Shown here: positions 41,048-49,224 of the stretch, piece after piece
Layout: each line of letters starts with the position of its first letter
Numbering within the stretch: position 1 is the first letter of the stretch
IMG/VR virus record: IMGVR_UViG_3300038701_003495
Span: 1-58,499 of that record
Strand: one strand, 5' to 3'
Length of the DNA stretch: 58,499 bases
DNA from: a virus
Position numbers and translations under genes: made by a program
The notes under the pieces: model-generated
The model's database searches: none
What the model was told of the DNA's origin: nothing
Seen by the model: the letters and a program-made list of their open reading frames with translations, nothing else

Positions 41048-43323
41048 AGGTCAAAGCACTCAAATTCGGCGGCATCGGTCGCTTCAGAGACAACGTCGAA
41101 GTCCCTATCGCTGAGCTTGGTGGTGCCGAGCTGGTGGCTGTCTGCGGCGGCAATGGCGCTGGCAAATCAACGATGCTCGAGATGATTCCGGGCTCGCTTT
41201 ACCGAATGACGCCATCGCGCGGCGCACTCGCAGCCATGGCCAACCGCAAAGACTCTTACACCGAGCTCACCCTCGAGGTCGCCGGCGAGACTTACACCCT
41301 CAAGGTCATGATCGATGGGGTCGCGCGCTCTCCGAAGACCGAGGCCTATGTGTTCGATGCGGACGGGCAACCGCTGACCTCGGGAAAGTCCAAGGAGTTC
41401 GACGCCGAGGTCGCAAGAAAGTTTACTTCTAGGGAAGTGTTCTTCTCCTCTGCCTTCGCGGCACAGACGAAGGAGGGCAACTTCTTAAGCCTACCGGCGT
41501 CACGCCGCAAATCGCTGTTTGCCGACCTCCTTGGCCTGGGTCGATTGCAAGAGCTGAGCGACGCCGCCGGCGAGCGCTCCCGGTCGAGCGAATCAGAGCT
41601 TGCACGTCTGCGCGGTCGAGCCGAAGGCTACGAGGCGAAGGCCAAGGGCCTGCCGGCGCTCCGCGACGAGCTGCGCTTTTCAACTGCAGCGCTCGAGGAA
41701 GCTGAATCGAAGGGCAAGGTCGCCCGCGATGAAAGAGCGGCGTACGACGCGACGCTGGCCGCGTGGTCGCAAACAAGGGACGAACTTAGCGGTGCCCATC
41801 AGGAAGCCGTGCTGAGGCTCCGTGACGCCGAAGGGTTGCAGCAGACCTACCTCGACGAACTCAAGCGAATCGATGAGCGGGTTGCCTCACTCGCTGGCGA
41901 GAAGATGGCCTTGTCGGCTCGGCTGAAGAATCGCTCGCAGCTCGAGACGATGGCCGAGGAGGCCAGCGACGCAGCCAACGACATCAAAGAGCTTGAGCAG
42001 GTCGAGGCTGCTTGGCAGGAGTACGACAAGCGATTCCTTGAATGGGAGCGAGACCACGACCGGCTCGCGGCTGCCCTTGTTGCTGCCCAAGCTAAGGAGG
42101 CTCAGGCGAAACGAGACCTCGAGCGAGTTCGACGCGAAGCGTCCTCGCTCGCCGAAGTCCCTTGCGGTGGTGATGGTCAGTTCGCCGGGTGTGAGCTCAT
42201 CCGCAACGTTGTTGAGGCAAGAACGAAGGTGCCAGAGTTCGAGGCTCTTCTTGAGCAAGCCACGCTCGCAGAGAGAGTCGCCGACAAGAACCTGCAGGGT
42301 ATCGGCAGTGGCCCCTCTTGTCCCAACTTAGATGAATCTCTTGCTGGCGTGCGTGTCAGGTTGATGACGTTGCGTGGCATCGTCGAGCAAGCTTCACGCG
42401 CAAAGGAAAAACTCGCAGGCCTTCGGGAGGTCGCCGACCGGCTCACCGCAGTCGAGGCTCAGATAGGAGAGCTCGGAGATGCCAAAGAGGTGGCCGTCAC
42501 ATCCCTGGCGTGCGCAACCGAAGAAGTCGAGCAGAAGAAGTCGACTTTTCACGCGACCCGAGTTGAGTGTGAGCGCCACGAGGCCGCCCGCCCTGCCCCA
42601 CCTCAACACGACCTCGACGCTTTGCGCGAGGCATGGTCTGAATCATCGAAGCGAGTCGAGCGATTGACGGCGGTAGTCGAGGACGCAGAAGCGGAATCGG
42701 AAAAGCTCAAAGAGGCCGAGCACGACATCAAGGCACTCATCGCCGAAGTCGACCAATGGAAGCACCTGCAAAAGGCCCTTGGTCGCGACGGTGTGCAGGC
42801 GCTCGAAATCGACGCAGCCGGGCCCGAGGTGAGCGACCTCACGAACGAATTGCTTCACGCCTGCTATGGCTCGCGGTTCACGGTGTCGCTTGAAACGACT
42901 CAACTCAAGGCTGACGGCAAGGGCACAAAGGAGGTCTTTGACCTGCGCGTGCTCGACAGCGAGCGAGGTACCGAGGGAAGCGCCGACCAATTGAGTGGCG
43001 GCGAGAAGGTGCTGGTAAGTGAGGCCTTGGCCCTGGCAATTGCAATCTACAACGCCCGTCGTTCGTCGGTGCCGCTTGAAGACTTGTTTAGGGACGAATG
43101 CGCTGGGGCCCTCAGTAGCAGCAACGCCGTGCGCTACATCGAGATGCTCCGCAAGGCGCTAGACCTCGGTGGGTTTCATCGCTGCTACTTCGTGGCTCAC
43201 CAGTCGGAGCTTTGGCCGCTGGCCGATTCAATCCTTGAGGTCAAGGACGGGACTGTCGCCATCGCTGACGCGCCCGACGTGGTCGTTGCGGCGCCGGAGG
43301 CCAACGAAAGCGAGGCGGCGTAA
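41044..43323 (+). CDS. SbcC/Rad50-like ATPase, 759 aa
   Basis: SMC-type partner of the Mre11-like subunit. Walker A GGNGAGKS is at 35-42, and the ABC signature is LSGGEKVLVSEALALAI, followed by a Walker B-like LEDLFRDECAGALSSSN near the C-terminus. Long coiled coils lie between, broken by VPCGGDGQFAGCELI, two Cys in place of the CxxC zinc hook. The pair would trim DNA ends for phage recombination or replication restart. Confidence 0.92.
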   Translation: MKVKALKFGGIGRFRDNVEVPIAELGGAELVAVCGGNGAGKSTMLEMIPGSLYRMTPSRGALAAMANRKDSYTELTLEVAGETYTLKVMIDGVARSPKTEAYVFDADGQPLTSGKSKEFDAEVARKFTSREVFFSSAFAAQTKEGNFLSLPASRRKSLFADLLGLGRLQELSDAAGERSRSSESELARLRGRAEGYEAKAKGLPALRDELRFSTAALEEAESKGKVARDERAAYDATLAAWSQTRDELSGAHQEAVLRLRDAEGLQQTYLDELKRIDERVASLAGEKMALSARLKNRSQLETMAEEASDAANDIKELEQVEAAWQEYDKRFLEWERDHDRLAAALVAAQAKEAQAKRDLERVRREASSLAEVPCGGDGQFAGCELIRNVVEARTKVPEFEALLEQATLAERVADKNLQGIGSGPSCPNLDESLAGVRVRLMTLRGIVEQASRAKEKLAGLREVADRLTAVEAQIGELGDAKEVAVTSLACATEEVEQKKSTFHATRVECERHEAARPAPPQHDLDALREAWSESSKRVERLTAVVEDAEAESEKLKEAEHDIKALIAEVDQWKHLQKALGRDGVQALEIDAAGPEVSDLTNELLHACYGSRFTVSLETTQLKADGKGTKEVFDLRVLDSERGTEGSADQLSGGEKVLVSEALALAIAIYNARRSSVPLEDLFRDECAGALSSSNAVRYIEMLRKALDLGGFHRCYFVAHQSELWPLADSILEVKDGTVAIADAPDVVVAAPEANESEAA

Positions 43324-43356
43324 TGTTCGAAGCCTATCACACTACAAGGAAAGACA

Positions 43357-43545
43357 ATGACTAGATTTTCATACACTGAGTTTTCAAAGCGTGCCGCTGA
43401 GCACGACAAAGATATCACCAGCGCGGCCAAGACGCTCGAGGCATCAATCGATGACCTCGAGCCGACGCGGGAGAAGGAGCTCGCGCTAACGAAGCTTGAG
43501 GAGAGCGTCATGTGGGCGCGCAAGGCACTTCGATACGTCCCCTAG
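43357..43545 (+). CDS. Possible Acb2/Tad1-like cyclic-nucleotide sponge, 62 aa
   Basis: AAGGAAAG precedes the ATG. The C-terminal motif EKELALTKLEESVMWARKAL resembles the hairpin helix of Acb2/Tad1-type proteins, small phage hexamers that bind CBASS and Thoeris signals. The N-terminal half (TEFSKRAAEHDKDITSAAKT) is a helix that would form the other arm. The match is by memory of the motif only, and a general phage helical protein is the alternative. Confidence 0.5.
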   Translation: MTRFSYTEFSKRAAEHDKDITSAAKTLEASIDDLEPTREKELALTKLEESVMWARKALRYVP

Positions 43546-43554
43546 TTTTCTTGA

Positions 43555-43626
43555 AGCGGGACCGCGTGGGCGGGACCAGGGCTCATAACCCAGGACCGGG
43601 CGGTTCGACTCCGTCTCCCGCTACCA
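43555..43626 (+). tRNA. CAU-anticodon tRNA-like gene, 72 nt
   Basis: AGCGGGA pairs with TCCCGCT, followed by ACCA. The T arm is GGCGG-TTCGACT-CCGTC. The anticodon arm is CAGGG-CTCATAA-CCCAG with one A-A mismatch, and the three G-C pairs next to the loop recall initiator tRNA. The segment between acceptor and anticodon stem is only 15 nt (about 19-20 is usual), so the D arm is shortened (CCGC-GTGG-GCGG). It may be a tRNA-Met, a CAU-Ile species, or a decayed copy. Confidence 0.65.
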
Positions 43627-43629
43627 AAC

Positions 43630-43752
43630 GACGCGGTCGGTGCTGCGACATGAAGCACTTTAGGGGGAACCCCACTGAAAGCCCCCGCCAGTTACAGAAG
43701 AGCGTGGGTGTGTAGCAAAAATAGCCGGGGAAGGACCGGCACCGCGTCACCA
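43630..43752 (+). ncRNA. Candidate structured RNA with 8-bp closing stem and ACCA end, 123 nt
   Basis: GACGCGGT (43630-43637) pairs perfectly with ACCGCGTC (43741-43748), followed by ACCA. Inside are GTGCT/AGCAC, GGGG/CCCC, CCCCGC/GCGTGGG (one bulge) and GCCGG-GGAAGGA-CCGGC just before the closing strand. The layout recalls a tRNA acceptor and T arm, but the T loop is not TTCRANY and the interior is too long. There is no ORF. It lies 3 bp after the tRNA-like gene and 23 bp before the next gene, so it could also be a leader element. Confidence 0.45.
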
Positions 43753-43775
43753 GATCGATTGAATGGAGTTTAGAT

Positions 43776-44345
43776 ATGCCCATGCAACCCTACAAAATAG
43801 CCGCCGTCGAGGGATGGCCCAAACAGGTCGAAGGCGACGTGGTGGCCCCCGGGCTTGCGGTCAGAGAAGACACGGCAAGCGACCGTGGCGTTTGGGTGAT
43901 TGATCACCTGCCCACAGGCCGGAGGCTTTCTTGGTTCGGGACTGAGGAAGCGGCGCGCATTGTAGCGGACAGCATGTCGAAGGCGTTCAGTTGGGACGCT
44001 GTGACTGGCCTCGCCGATTACCACGAGCGCGTGCCGAAAGAGGTTATCGAATACATCAATCAATATTTGGGGGCATACCGCGCTGCCCCGATGGGCGAGC
44101 CTGCACCAAAACCGCCGGCCGTTCGGGTGGCGATCACAATCGAGGTCAGCGCAACGTTCAGTGTTCGTGAACTTTGGCCCGACGGAGACTGGCCCGACGT
44201 CGTCGACGAAGACGCGGTTCGAACGGTGATCGAGGAAAGCGGTGGGGCCGAGGTAATCGTTAGGGACTGGGGTGATTTCGACTTTGATACCGAAATCATG
44301 GTTTTCCCAACGGTGTCCAAGCGGAGCAAGTCCGATGACCGCTGA
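43776..44345 (+). CDS. Protein of unknown function, 189 aa
   Basis: GGAG lies seven bases before the ATG. The N-terminal half contains beta segments (KQVEGDVVAPGLAVRED, then GVWVIDHLPTGRRLSWFG), and a Pro-rich linker (PMGEPAPKPPA) leads to an acidic second domain (ELWPDGDWPDVVDEDAV). No family is recognised. It overlaps the J-domain gene by 11 bp. Confidence 0.7.
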   Translation: MPMQPYKIAAVEGWPKQVEGDVVAPGLAVREDTASDRGVWVIDHLPTGRRLSWFGTEEAARIVADSMSKAFSWDAVTGLADYHERVPKEVIEYINQYLGAYRAAPMGEPAPKPPAVRVAITIEVSATFSVRELWPDGDWPDVVDEDAVRTVIEESGGAEVIVRDWGDFDFDTEIMVFPTVSKRSKSDDR

Positions 44346-44928
44346 AGCATTCCCCCTCCACTGGCCCGAAGGCTGGCCGCGCTGCGAAGAGTCGCGCCGA
44401 AGCCGGTACACCGTCGGCTATACTCAAGCGCTTAACCACCTGCTTGGCGAGCTTAGGTTGCTGGGCGCAGAAAGCGTTGTGGTGAGCACAAACATCCCCA
44501 CCCGTCGCGACGGCCTTCCTTACGCCAACTGGACGAGCCGCAAGATGGATGATTGCGGCGTCGCGGTCTACTTCTACCGAGACAGCAAACAGCAGGTCAT
44601 CGCCTGTGACACCTGGGACCGAGTCGTCGATAACATTCGAGCGGTTGGTCTCACTGTCGCAGCGCTTCGTGGCATCGATCGAGCCGGTGCAACAGAACTC
44701 CTTGACCGCGCCTTCAGCGGATTCAAGGCCCTGCCAGCGCCCGGCGAGACGTCGGGCATGCCTCAGTGGTGCGACGTGCTGGGCTGCGAACCCGGGGCCC
44801 CGCTGGCCGAGGTCAAACAGCGATACCGCGAGCTGTCGCGGAAGAACCACCCCGACCACGGTGGTGACCCTGGGGCGATGGCGATGGTCAATCGGGCTTG
44901 GGAGCAAGCTCAGGCGGTGCTGGGATGA
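44335..44928 (+). CDS. J-domain protein, 197 aa
   Basis: The ATG at 44335 overlaps the preceding stop. The C-terminal 55 residues form a J domain (WCDVLGCEPGAPLAEVKQRY, then RELSRKNHPDHGGDPGAM) with the HPD motif that activates Hsp70 ATPase. The N-terminal part has an INFIPTRRDGLPYAN-like stretch of unknown role (SVVVSTNIPTRRDGLPYANW). It may steer host DnaK to phage replication complexes. Confidence 0.85.
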   Translation: MTAEAFPLHWPEGWPRCEESRRSRYTVGYTQALNHLLGELRLLGAESVVVSTNIPTRRDGLPYANWTSRKMDDCGVAVYFYRDSKQQVIACDTWDRVVDNIRAVGLTVAALRGIDRAGATELLDRAFSGFKALPAPGETSGMPQWCDVLGCEPGAPLAEVKQRYRELSRKNHPDHGGDPGAMAMVNRAWEQAQAVLG

Positions 44929-45614
44929 CTTCTGTTTGGCAAGATGCGCCCGCGATTGAGTACCCAAGTTGGGCCAAGGTTCAGAAGACCAAGCACGGCG
45001 ACAAAGTCGACGGGTGCTTTATGCCTCGTCTGGAAAAGTACCGCGTCAGCGAATCGCGTCCCGTCTCCTACTCCTTTCGGTTCGATGAGAATTGGAACTG
45101 GGCAATCTTCACCATCAACGACGTCACCGGTGAGTTCTCAATTCAAAGCGACTGGGGCAACTGGTCGTATCGTTGGAATGTTAGCAACCTAGGGGGGTCG
45201 GCCTTGAAGAGCCCGCGACCGCTGACCGCCTTTCTGGCGAACCGCGACAGCGACAGCTATGTGGCGGACAAGCTATTTAGTCCCGACGAGAAGAGAAGGT
45301 TCGACTCAGAGGGGACAAAGAAGGCCCTGCGTGGGCACATTATATCGGAGCGACGAGACGGGAGCATCACTAGCGAGCAGGCCCGTGAGGCATGGGAGGC
45401 CGTCGACGATGCCGATTACTCGACCGAGAGAGACCTGGTCGACTCCGTTGAAGAAGCTGATGACGATAATCTGTTCGGCGAGGGCTCTTATGACATCTAT
45501 GAGCAATTCGTAGCCCACAAACCATGCTCCGAGTGGTTCATCGTTTGCTACAAGCTGCTGCCCTTCTTCTTTGACTACCTTCGGCGCGAAGTGCTCGCTG
45601 AGGTGGCGGCATGA
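44925..45614 (+). CDS. Protein of unknown function, 229 aa
   Basis: The ATG at 44925 overlaps the J-domain stop as ATGA. It has several aromatic-rich beta stretches (SYSFRFDENWNWAIFTINDV, DWGNWSYRWNVSN), then an acidic helical part and a C-terminal FFFDYLRREVLAEVAA. No family is named. Co-translation with the J-domain gene suggests a shared role. Confidence 0.7.
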   Translation: MTSVWQDAPAIEYPSWAKVQKTKHGDKVDGCFMPRLEKYRVSESRPVSYSFRFDENWNWAIFTINDVTGEFSIQSDWGNWSYRWNVSNLGGSALKSPRPLTAFLANRDSDSYVADKLFSPDEKRRFDSEGTKKALRGHIISERRDGSITSEQAREAWEAVDDADYSTERDLVDSVEEADDDNLFGEGSYDIYEQFVAHKPCSEWFIVCYKLLPFFFDYLRREVLAEVAA

Positions 45615-46144
45615 AGCTGAACCTCCCCGACGCCCGAGTCATTGCTGCAAAAGCCCTGCCTCACCTCGAAGGCTGGCGCGTTGTGGGCGGACAACCGGAC
45701 GTGCCCGAGCGGGTCATTGTCGAGAGCCCCATGGGCGAGCGCGTCGCAATCCTCGGCTACGTTTACGAGCACAAAGATAGGCTCGTGGCCACCGGAACAA
45801 TCCCGGTCGGCGTCGGTCACAAGCCCGTGTGTGTAGGCTGGGACAAGGTCCCGGTGGTGACCGTTGCGAAGTCGCGAGGGCCGCAGGCACTGGCTCACGC
45901 AATCGAGTCGCGATTGATGTCGAAGTTTCGACCGCTGTGGGCGAAGTGGCAACGCAAGGCCACCGAGTCGATAATCAGAGACGCGGCGAGCGTCGACCTC
46001 GAAGAGCAGCTCAAGGGCATGGTGGGTCGGCACCACACCGGGCGCCTGCATGTGACCTCGCCTGACCACGTCGAGTGGCGCCTGATGTTGACGGCCGCCG
46101 AGGCTGTGGCGGTGGCTCAGGTGTTGGGCAAGGTGGCCGCATGA
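45611..46144 (+). CDS. Protein of unknown function, 177 aa
   Basis: It starts by ATGA overlap. The plan is helix, beta strands (VVGGQPDVPERVIVESPMGE), a charged helix (KFRPLWAKWQRKATESIIRD) and a C-terminal Ala/Val helix. There is no known family. It lies between the 229-aa protein and the nuclease gene. Confidence 0.7.
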   Translation: MKLNLPDARVIAAKALPHLEGWRVVGGQPDVPERVIVESPMGERVAILGYVYEHKDRLVATGTIPVGVGHKPVCVGWDKVPVVTVAKSRGPQALAHAIESRLMSKFRPLWAKWQRKATESIIRDAASVDLEEQLKGMVGRHHTGRLHVTSPDHVEWRLMLTAAEAVAVAQVLGKVAA

Positions 46145-46500
46145 GCCGCGACATGGCGCAAGAAGCCGCGTGGGTTCTATCGGGCCTGGCTACACGCTCT
46201 ACGAAGGAAAGCGAAGTACAGGCGGCCATCGAGCGGGCACTCGAAGAGGCTGGGGTCCGGTACTCCCGAGAGGTTGTGCTTTGCCCAAAGTGTCGGCTCG
46301 ACTTCTACATCGATGGGCTTGCCATCGAAGTGAAGCTCCAGGGAACCGCGCCCTCGCTCATTCGTCAGATTCACCGCTACTCGATGCATAACGAGGTGCG
46401 TGAGCTGCTGGTGGTAACCAACCTTTCTCGCCTCACCCAAATGCCTCTCGAGCTCAACGGCAAGCCCGTTCGGGTGCAACGTGTGGGGTATGGCCTATGA
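46141..46500 (+). CDS. PD-(D/E)XK (VRR-NUC-like) nuclease, 119 aa
   Basis: The ATG at 46141 overlaps the previous stop. An N-terminal helix with a Glu (ESEVQAAIERALEEAGVRY) precedes CPKCRLDFYIDGLAIEVKLQ, giving the D-(x)n-ExK catalytic set, and a following helix with Arg/His. Small nucleases of this type are often coded just before SNF2 helicases in phages, as here, with a 4-bp overlap. Confidence 0.82.
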   Translation: MSRDMAQEAAWVLSGLATRSTKESEVQAAIERALEEAGVRYSREVVLCPKCRLDFYIDGLAIEVKLQGTAPSLIRQIHRYSMHNEVRELLVVTNLSRLTQMPLELNGKPVRVQRVGYGL

Positions 46501-48242
46501 GCGTCGCACGGAAGACCTACGGCACCGCGAAGCTTCGGGACGGACAGTGGCACATCGAATGTGAGCCGCACGTCGCTATCAGATTGCGGCGATTGTTTCG
46601 CAAGGCTGGACGCACGGGCCGCCTGAAGCTCGCAGCTACCGATGAGACCTCGCGCGATATTCTTTGGTTCACGCAGCGATATCCCCTCGAGGTGGAGCCC
46701 AAGGATGTGCTCGAGCAAAAGGCCCAGTCTTTCGATGAGCGCCTCGAGATGTTCGACTCGCTCCTGTGCGGTCGGTCCGACCCCCGTGACTTCGAGATGG
46801 CGCTACCGCCCCGGCACTACCAAAAGATCGCGGCCGAACTCGCGCTGCAGTCGGGGGGGCTTCTGATTGGCGACGACCTTGGGCTCGGCAAGACCGCCAG
46901 CGCCATCACGATGCTGACCCAGGCGGAAACGCGCCCCGCCCTGGTCGTCACCCTGACGCACCTGCCTCGCCAGTGGGCGCACGAAATCGAGAAGTTCGCG
47001 CCCGAGTTGAAGACGCACATCATCAAGAAGGGGACACCCTACGACATCACGAAGTCCAAACAGCGGAGGCTCAAGAACCAACCCGCCCTCTTCTCCGAAG
47101 CCGAAATGGCACCACGTTTCCCCGACGTTGTCATCGTGAACTACCACAAGCTGGCCGGGTGGGCGGACGCGCTGAAAGGGCGAGTGCGGTCGATAATCTT
47201 CGACGAGATTCAGGAGCTACGCAGAGAGACCAGTCAGAAGTACGAGGGGGCAACAACGCTTGCTGAGTCCTGCGAATACCGGGTCGGTTTGTCCGCGACC
47301 CCTATCTATAACTACGGCATCGAATTCTTGAACGTGATGAACGTGCTCCGCCCCGGGGCTCTCGGCTCACGCTCAGAGTTCATCGAGGAATGGTGCCAGT
47401 CCGCCTACGACATCAACAAGGCCAAGATAAAGAACCCGAAGGCCTTCGGAACCTACGTGCGCGAAGCGGGACTAATGGTGCGCCGCAGCCGCTCAGACGT
47501 TGGCCGTGAGCTGGCAGACTTAAGCAAGGCCATCCACTACGTCGACTGCGACGAAGCTGCGCTGCAGCGCCTGTCGAAGGGCGTCGCAGAGCTGGCTGAG
47601 ATAATCCTCAACAGTAGCCAGGCTTGGAATGAGCGAGGCCAGGCCGCCAGGGAACTCGACTGGAAGCTCAGGCAGGCAACGGGAATCGCGAAAGCGCCCT
47701 ACGTCGCCGACTTCGTGAAGCTGCTCGTCGAAAGCGGTGAGAAGGTGGTGCTCTATGGCTGGCACCGGGAAGTCTACTCAATATGGGAAGACAAGCTCAA
47801 AGACCTTGGGGTCGTCTTCTACACTGGCAGCGAAAGCCAGAACCAAAAGGAAGCAGCCAAGCAGGACTTCATCAACGGAAGCGCCCAGGTGTTGGTGATG
47901 AGCCTCCGCTCAGGCGCGGGTCTCGATGGCTTGCAGTCTTGCTGTCGAACAGTCGTCTTCGGCGAACTCGATTGGAGCCCCGGAGTTCATGAGCAGGCGA
48001 TGGGCCGGATTCATCGTGACGGGCAGACCGAACCAGTGGTGGCCTACTTCCTGGTCTCCGATGAAGGCAGCGACCCCGTAGTGATGGACGTGCTCGGCGT
48101 CAAAAAGGAGCAGGTCGACGGCATCAAGAGCCCCAACGCTGACGTACTCGAGCGACTCGAGACATCGGGCGACCGTGTGAAGCAGCTCGCCCAATCATAC
48201 CTAGCGAAGCGAACCAAAAACCAAGGCAAACATAATGAATAG
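46497..48242 (+). CDS. SNF2-family helicase, 581 aa
   Basis: Superfamily 2 ATPase. Motif I is DDLGLGKT (126-133), motif II is IIFDEIQEL, motif III is VGLSATPIYN, and motifs V/VI are VLVMSLRSGAGLDGLQ and EQAMGRIHRDGQ. The first 100 residues are a separate domain (CEPHVAIRLRRLFRKAG). The protein would remodel nucleoprotein or process DNA ends with the adjacent nuclease. Confidence 0.93.
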   Translation: MSVARKTYGTAKLRDGQWHIECEPHVAIRLRRLFRKAGRTGRLKLAATDETSRDILWFTQRYPLEVEPKDVLEQKAQSFDERLEMFDSLLCGRSDPRDFEMALPPRHYQKIAAELALQSGGLLIGDDLGLGKTASAITMLTQAETRPALVVTLTHLPRQWAHEIEKFAPELKTHIIKKGTPYDITKSKQRRLKNQPALFSEAEMAPRFPDVVIVNYHKLAGWADALKGRVRSIIFDEIQELRRETSQKYEGATTLAESCEYRVGLSATPIYNYGIEFLNVMNVLRPGALGSRSEFIEEWCQSAYDINKAKIKNPKAFGTYVREAGLMVRRSRSDVGRELADLSKAIHYVDCDEAALQRLSKGVAELAEIILNSSQAWNERGQAARELDWKLRQATGIAKAPYVADFVKLLVESGEKVVLYGWHREVYSIWEDKLKDLGVVFYTGSESQNQKEAAKQDFINGSAQVLVMSLRSGAGLDGLQSCCRTVVFGELDWSPGVHEQAMGRIHRDGQTEPVVAYFLVSDEGSDPVVMDVLGVKKEQVDGIKSPNADVLERLETSGDRVKQLAQSYLAKRTKNQGKHNE

Positions 48243-48432
48243 AATAAATAAGCGAAAGACAGGCGAGTCAGCCCATGTTCAGCGAGCGCGCTCTGACGTT
48301 GAGCGAGCACGAGAGCGAGTGCTCGGTAAGGTCGGCGGTGACCGGGAGAGTTGCGCACGAGTCGCGGCACTCATCGAAGCCGCGCGGCGCCTTGGGTCAA
48401 TCGAGGAGTCTGTTGCGAGGGCGGAAGCATGA
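48235..48432 (+). CDS. Small basic protein, 65 aa
   Basis: A basic helical protein (ARSDVERARERVLGKVGGDR) that overlaps the helicase gene by 8 bp and the next gene by 4 bp. No family is recognised. The overlaps suggest it is translated with its neighbours. Confidence 0.65.
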   Translation: MNRINKRKTGESAHVQRARSDVERARERVLGKVGGDRESCARVAALIEAARRLGSIEESVARAEA

Positions 48433-48914
48433 CAGCATCAGCCCTAGACCCCGCAACGCTTCGATGGGTGGCCGAGTACATCCAAGAGAAGGCCTTGCCC
48501 CTCGATGAATCAAGCCAATTGCGGTGGAAGCTGCTTGAGGTTGCCGGCTGTCTTCAGGGACGGGCGTTCGCCGTCTCCAATCACGAGACCGGGACCAATC
48601 GCTCAAAAACAACACCCACGCAGATCTACGCCGTGCAGCGTTTGGGCGACTACTACTTCTTCTTTGCCGAGGGATTGTGGAAGGAAGCACCCCTATCGTT
48701 CTTCAGTAACAGGAAGTCCGCTGAGGCGTTCATCAAGACGCGGCACCACCCCTGTCGAGTCGCCGCCTTTGACCTCGCACCTGCTACGGAAACAATCGGT
48801 GAGGCCTACAGGAAGGCGATTGAGAATCAACGAACGTTCTTTCGGTCAGTGGTCGGAGGCCACTCCACCGACTGCTCGCTCAAAGCGGCTATCGATAAGG
48901 CGGAAAAGCAATGA
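48429..48914 (+). CDS. Protein of unknown function, 161 aa
   Basis: The ATG at 48429 overlaps the preceding stop as ATGA. It has a helical start (ATLRWVAEYIQEKALPLDES), then a beta part with TPTQIYAVQRLGDYYFFFAE and a helical end. It has two Cys and no known domain. It lies in the short-gene tract before the integrase. Confidence 0.7.
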   Translation: MTASALDPATLRWVAEYIQEKALPLDESSQLRWKLLEVAGCLQGRAFAVSNHETGTNRSKTTPTQIYAVQRLGDYYFFFAEGLWKEAPLSFFSNRKSAEAFIKTRHHPCRVAAFDLAPATETIGEAYRKAIENQRTFFRSVVGGHSTDCSLKAAIDKAEKQ

Positions 48915-48991
48915 AGATTGAAATGAGGCAAGCCAGTCGGGTACGCGACGAGGTTCTCGGCGCCCTAAGAAACTCAGGCGGTAAGCAATGA
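48911..48991 (+). CDS. Possible microprotein, 26 aa
   Basis: ATG at 48911 to TGA at 48991. It overlaps the stop of the gene before and the start of the gene after, both as ATGA, filling the only gap in this chain. The sequence is basic with MRQASRVRDEVLGALRN. The overlaps are the whole case, and it could be a linker for reinitiation without function. Confidence 0.45.
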   Translation: MKIEMRQASRVRDEVLGALRNSGGKQ

Positions 48992-49224
48992 GCCAATGCA
49001 GGTCATGCGACGCCCCAATTATTTGGGCGGTCACCGAGAAAGGGAAGCGAATCCCATTTGACGCCGAGGCCGTAGTTCATAGCGAATGGACGCTCGCCTA
49101 CCGTGGCGAAACCGTGAGGGCGATTCGAGCCACCCCAATCGAACACCCACGGCCCCAGTGGCGAAGATTTCAGCCGCACTGGGCCACGTGCCCGAATGCG
49201 AAGAATCACCGGAAGAGTCGATGA
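48988..49224 (+). CDS. Small zinc-binding protein, 78 aa
   Basis: CRSCDAPIIWAVTEKGKRIP opens the protein, and HWATCPNAKNHRK closes it, giving a CxxC...HxxxC-like pattern of a small zinc ribbon seen in many phage proteins. It starts by ATGA overlap. The function is unknown. Confidence 0.78.
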   Translation: MSQCRSCDAPIIWAVTEKGKRIPFDAEAVVHSEWTLAYRGETVRAIRATPIEHPRPQWRRFQPHWATCPNAKNHRKSR

